Below, in pieces: positions 63,512 through 64,000 of a DNA stretch of 64,000 nucleotides (positions are counted from its first letter, which is position 1; each line of letters begins with the position of its first letter). The notes beneath the pieces are model-generated. The model saw only the letters and a program-made list of their open reading frames with translations. It was not told the origin of the DNA and made no database searches. Where the stretch lies: contig NZ_JBBYXK010000001.1 in assembly GCF_039655875.1 (NCBI RefSeq), forward strand, positions 1,016,001 through 1,080,000. Reading direction: 5' to 3'. Position numbers and translations under genes: made by a program. This DNA is from Emcibacter sp. SYSU 3D8. Its GTDB lineage: Bacteria; Pseudomonadota; Alphaproteobacteria; SMXS01.

Positions 63512-63967
63512 ATGTACAAAAGAATATTGGTGCCGGTAGATGGCAGCGACGCGTCCAATCTGGGCTTACGCGAAGCCATGAAGCTGTCCGGCCAAGATAC
63601 GAGGCTTCGGCTGCTGCATGCCGTCGAGGGCTTCTTGCCGGTTGGCGGCGTTGCGGTCGAAGGATACTACGCAGGCAACATTCTCGAGACGTTCCGCAAG
63701 GAGGGCGAGGAAATCCTCCGCAAGGCCAAGGCCTTGTTGAACGAGCACGGCTTGACCGTCGAAACCGAGATGGTGGAAAATCTTGGCGGCGGTACGGCAA
63801 AGATCATAGTCAATGACGCCGAGACCTGGGGCGCCGACCTGATCGTGCTGGGCACCCATGGCCGCCGCGGTTTGAAGCGGTTGGTGATGGGCAGCGACGC
63901 CGAGGAGGTGGTCCGCCTGGCGCCCGTGCCCGTCCTGCTGGTCAGGGTGCCGGCAGCCGAAGGATAG
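63512..63967 (+). CDS. Universal stress protein (UspA family)
   Basis: 151 residues, a single Usp domain: MYKRILVPVDGSDASNLGLR at the start, DLIVLGTHGRRGLKRLVMGS (ATP-binding G-x2-G-x9-G-S/T type) and a final PVPVLLVRVP. It is preceded by GGAGGA at the proper distance. Usp proteins support survival under stress. It stands alone near the window end. Confidence 0.94.
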   Translation: MYKRILVPVDGSDASNLGLREAMKLSGQDTRLRLLHAVEGFLPVGGVAVEGYYAGNILETFRKEGEEILRKAKALLNEHGLTVETEMVENLGGGTAKIIVNDAETWGADLIVLGTHGRRGLKRLVMGSDAEEVVRLAPVPVLLVRVPAAEG

Positions 63968-64000
63968 CCGCGTCGAAGCCACCCGGAATGCGTCTCCTGG

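Noticed and set aside
63229..63816. 195-residue ORF across the start of the universal stress gene
   Set aside because: Overlaps the Usp gene out of frame and has no domain or composition of a real protein.

Overview
The window is a GC-rich, densely packed chromosomal segment of an alphaproteobacterium. The evidence is a CcrM-type GANTC methyltransferase, a separate F0 ATP-synthase operon with two b-type subunits (b' and b), the mutY / DUF721 / dsbA / smc neighbourhood, an EcfG-type stress promoter (GGAAC-N16-CGTT), a LeuA with a leucine-rich leader ORF, and dispersed 'GTCATCCC..GGGATGAC' palindromic elements. I cannot assign a genus; a Rhodospirillales-like lineage is a guess. No rRNA, tRNA, CRISPR array, IS element or prophage was recognised.

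Layout. 1-3.3 kb: end of a small gene, a PA0069-type radical SAM gene, rnhB, and ccrM behind a dense run of GANTC sites. 3.3-3.8 kb: remnant of a small membrane-protein gene and a long palindromic repeat. 3.8-12.7 kb: mutY, dciA-like DUF721, dsbA and smc, split by two minus-strand genes (a membrane protein and a VWA / Ig-repeat protein). 12.8-15.4 kb: F0 operon (atpI, atpB, atpE, b', b) with promoter and terminator. 15.4-21.5 kb: GST, HxlR regulator, membrane proteins, and a YbhGFR-like ABC exporter operon under a CecR-like TetR. In that operon the HlyD gene is frameshifted and the ATPase lacks its signature and Walker B core. 21.6-22.7 kb: three small envelope-stress genes behind an EcfG promoter. 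22.7-35.5 kb: housekeeping and accessory genes, including a HerA-like ATPase, mtgA with an apparent ATA start, epoxide hydrolase, glutathione peroxidase, ABC-F ATPase, GH19 endolysin-like protein, an encapsulin-type ferritin without an encapsulin gene nearby, and leuA with its leader.

35.5-45.1 kb is a catabolic island: ThuA-like protein, AtuA-like protein, three Rieske oxygenase alpha subunits, an acyl-CoA dehydrogenase, a SnoaL-like protein and a 57-residue Nif11-like peptide. The set suggests oxidation of a terpenoid, steroid or aromatic acid, with electron-transfer partners encoded elsewhere. 45.2-49 kb: GlsB-type membrane protein, GNAT, recQ and an aldo/keto reductase.

49.1-56.4 kb is the most system-like region: a phosphodiesterase-superfamily protein, nucleotidyltransferase (PF14907-like), HPr-kinase-like ATPase, GT4, PqqD-like protein with a C-terminal tail, GT2 and a second, active-site-degenerate nucleotidyltransferase. 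All are co-directional and nearly contiguous, with no radical SAM, asparagine synthetase or protease gene. It looks like an HPr-rel-type peptide or glycan modification locus. 56.4-64 kb: two MFS transporters, a ParDE toxin-antitoxin pair, a decayed HCCA-isomerase gene, a GlcG/HbpS protein, a TetR, a carotenoid oxygenase and a universal stress protein.
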